64,000 nucleotides of DNA, from the NCBI GenBank assembly GCA_015654695.1, contig JAATGJ010000018.1, forward strand, positions 25,230-89,229. The letters run 5' to 3'. Source of the DNA: Chitinophagales bacterium (GTDB taxonomy: Bacteria; Bacteroidota; Bacteroidia; Chitinophagales; Chitinophagaceae). This document shows, piece by piece, positions 63,077-64,000 of this stretch. The first letter of the stretch is position 1. Each line of letters opens with the position of its first letter. The notes under the pieces are model-generated. The model did no database searches, was not told the DNA's origin, and worked only from the letters and a program-made list of their open reading frames with translations. Made by a program: the position numbers and the translations under genes.

Positions 63077-63128
63077 TTGGGAAACTGACGGATTGTATTG
63101 CAACTTGCAATGATTAATAAATTTCCGC

Positions 63129-63881
63129 ATGACAATCATCCCGCTTTCTGAAGGCACATTTACTATTGATAAAACAAAACTCTTCGTTCCTTTTGATGAA
63201 AGCAAAGACGAATTGCAGTCGAGATCAACGGGCAGCCTGCTGGTAGAGATACAGCCTTTTGTAGTGATAACCTCAAAAGATATATTGCTGCTGGATATGG
63301 GCCTGGGTTTTTCACAAAATGGGAAAATGCAGTTGCACCAGAATTTGATGAACGCGGGCATTAACCCTTCTGAAATCACCAAAGTTTTGCTTACTCACTT
63401 ACATAAAGATCATGCAGGCGGAGTATCAGAAGATAGTGATCACCATACATTGAGTTTTCCCAGGGCTCTTTATTACCTGCAGGAAAGAGAGTTGAGTTTT
63501 GCTTTTGAAAAAGGTATCCCTTCTTTTATTCCTGGTGAACTAACCGCACTGAAAAATTCAAAACAGGTTGTATTCCTCAATAAAGAGGAGGGTTCCATTG
63601 ATGCCAATATTACTTACCAGCTTACGGGCGCACATTCACCTTACCACCAGGTATTCTGGATAAAAGAAGACAATGAAACCATTTTTTTTGGTGGTGATGA
63701 TGCGCCACAGTTGCAGCAAATGAAACACCGCTTCGTGGCCAAATATGATTTTGATGGAAAGAAAGCAATGGAATTAAGAAGAACATGGTGGGAACAGGGC
63801 CATCAGGAGAAATGGACGTTTTTGTTTTACCATGATGTAAAAAACCCGGTGTGGCGTTTTTATACCAATTATAAATCATAG
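63129..63881 (+). CDS. MBL-fold metallohydrolase
   Basis: 250 residues. LLTHLHKDHAGG (HxHxDH) and later TGAHSPYHQVF and FFGGDDAPQ give the metallo-beta-lactamase fold. Substrate unknown. It overlaps the convergent gene by 13 bp. Confidence 0.9.
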   Translation: MTIIPLSEGTFTIDKTKLFVPFDESKDELQSRSTGSLLVEIQPFVVITSKDILLLDMGLGFSQNGKMQLHQNLMNAGINPSEITKVLLTHLHKDHAGGVSEDSDHHTLSFPRALYYLQERELSFAFEKGIPSFIPGELTALKNSKQVVFLNKEEGSIDANITYQLTGAHSPYHQVFWIKEDNETIFFGGDDAPQLQQMKHRFVAKYDFDGKKAMELRRTWWEQGHQEKWTFLFYHDVKNPVWRFYTNYKS

Positions 63882-64000
63882 ATAGTCTGGTAAGCGTCTA
63901 AATAAAAAGGATAGCCCGTTAAATTAATAATGGCCTGGTTGGTAATCTTGTTTTGGATGATAGTCTTCATGGCTTCCGATAACTCATCAAGTGAATGATA
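63869..64000 (-). CDS. C-terminal part of a gene cut by the window end
   Basis: The minus-strand frame is open from the window edge to the TAA at 63869 and encodes 43 residues (YHSLDELSEAMKTIIQNKI ... YQTIYDL). Only the C-terminus is visible; it has a helix then INLTGYPFYLDAYQ. No family can be named. Confidence 0.6.
   Translation of the reverse strand, partial: YHSLDELSEAMKTIIQNKITNQAIINLTGYPFYLDAYQTIYDL

Overview
The window looks like a chromosomal piece of a Bacteroidota bacterium, most likely family Chitinophagaceae. Reasons: signal-peptide-rich outer-membrane proteins of Bacteroidota type (STN/TonB receptor with DUF4249 partner, a SusC-like plug, a META protein), a kinase-RapZ fusion, TAnnTTTG-type -7 promoter boxes, few Shine-Dalgarno sites, and many short GC-rich palindromic repeats between and inside genes. 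No rRNA, CRISPR array or prophage is seen.

Layout. 1-2.4 kb: 3' part of an outer-membrane-like gene, a helix-turn-helix regulator and a small orphan. 2.5-11.4 kb: a minus-strand block I read as an RNA-repair/tRNA island. In transcription order it holds a ~160-nt small unit with its own promoter and terminator, a second terminator-bounded short unit, two micro-ORFs (one with a perfect Shine-Dalgarno), 19 tightly packed tRNA genes, an RNase H-like YkuK-family gene, one or two permuted tRNA-like RNAs, an SPFH/slipin gene, an exported protein of unknown function and rtcB RNA ligase. 11.4-19.7 kb: a VIT/plug/TPR fusion, META protein, an orphan and a SWIM-SNF2 helicase. 19.8-27.4 kb: TcmP/DUF5131 pair, a radical-SAM protein lacking one cluster cysteine, GxxExxY protein, 2H phosphoesterase, a umuD/umuC pair split by an IS200-like REP element, and DUF72. 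27.5-39.9 kb: sulfatase, MG2-like protein, DUF4249/TonB receptor/exported protein operon, GH63 glucosidase, amidase. 40-44 kb: oxidative pentose-phosphate operon gnd-zwf-pgl. 43.8-48 kb: fused isobutyryl/methylmalonyl-CoA mutase and a DUF421 protein. 48-52.2 kb: STELLO-type glycosyltransferase, AmgK-like kinase fused to RapZ C-domain, MurU-like nucleotidyltransferase. 52.3-55.6 kb: M1 peptidase and tryptophan 2,3-dioxygenase. 56.8-63.1 kb: rod-shape operon mreB-mreC-mreD-mrdA-rodA. The window ends with an MBL-fold hydrolase and the C-terminus of an unidentified gene.

The most interesting stretch is 2.5-11.4 kb. The tRNA set has one gene per anticodon (16 amino acids; Ala, Cys, Gly and Thr absent), several members have structural faults that a housekeeping set would not tolerate, and the array is co-oriented with RtcB, an SPFH protein and an RNase H-fold protein. 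Downstream of it lies a T-arm / closed acceptor hairpin with GUAA tetraloop / D-arm arrangement, which is the topology of YrlA-type bacterial Y RNAs, but no Ro60 gene is in the window. I infer an RNA-repair or tRNA-decoy system. This rests on sequence reading only; expression and function are untested.
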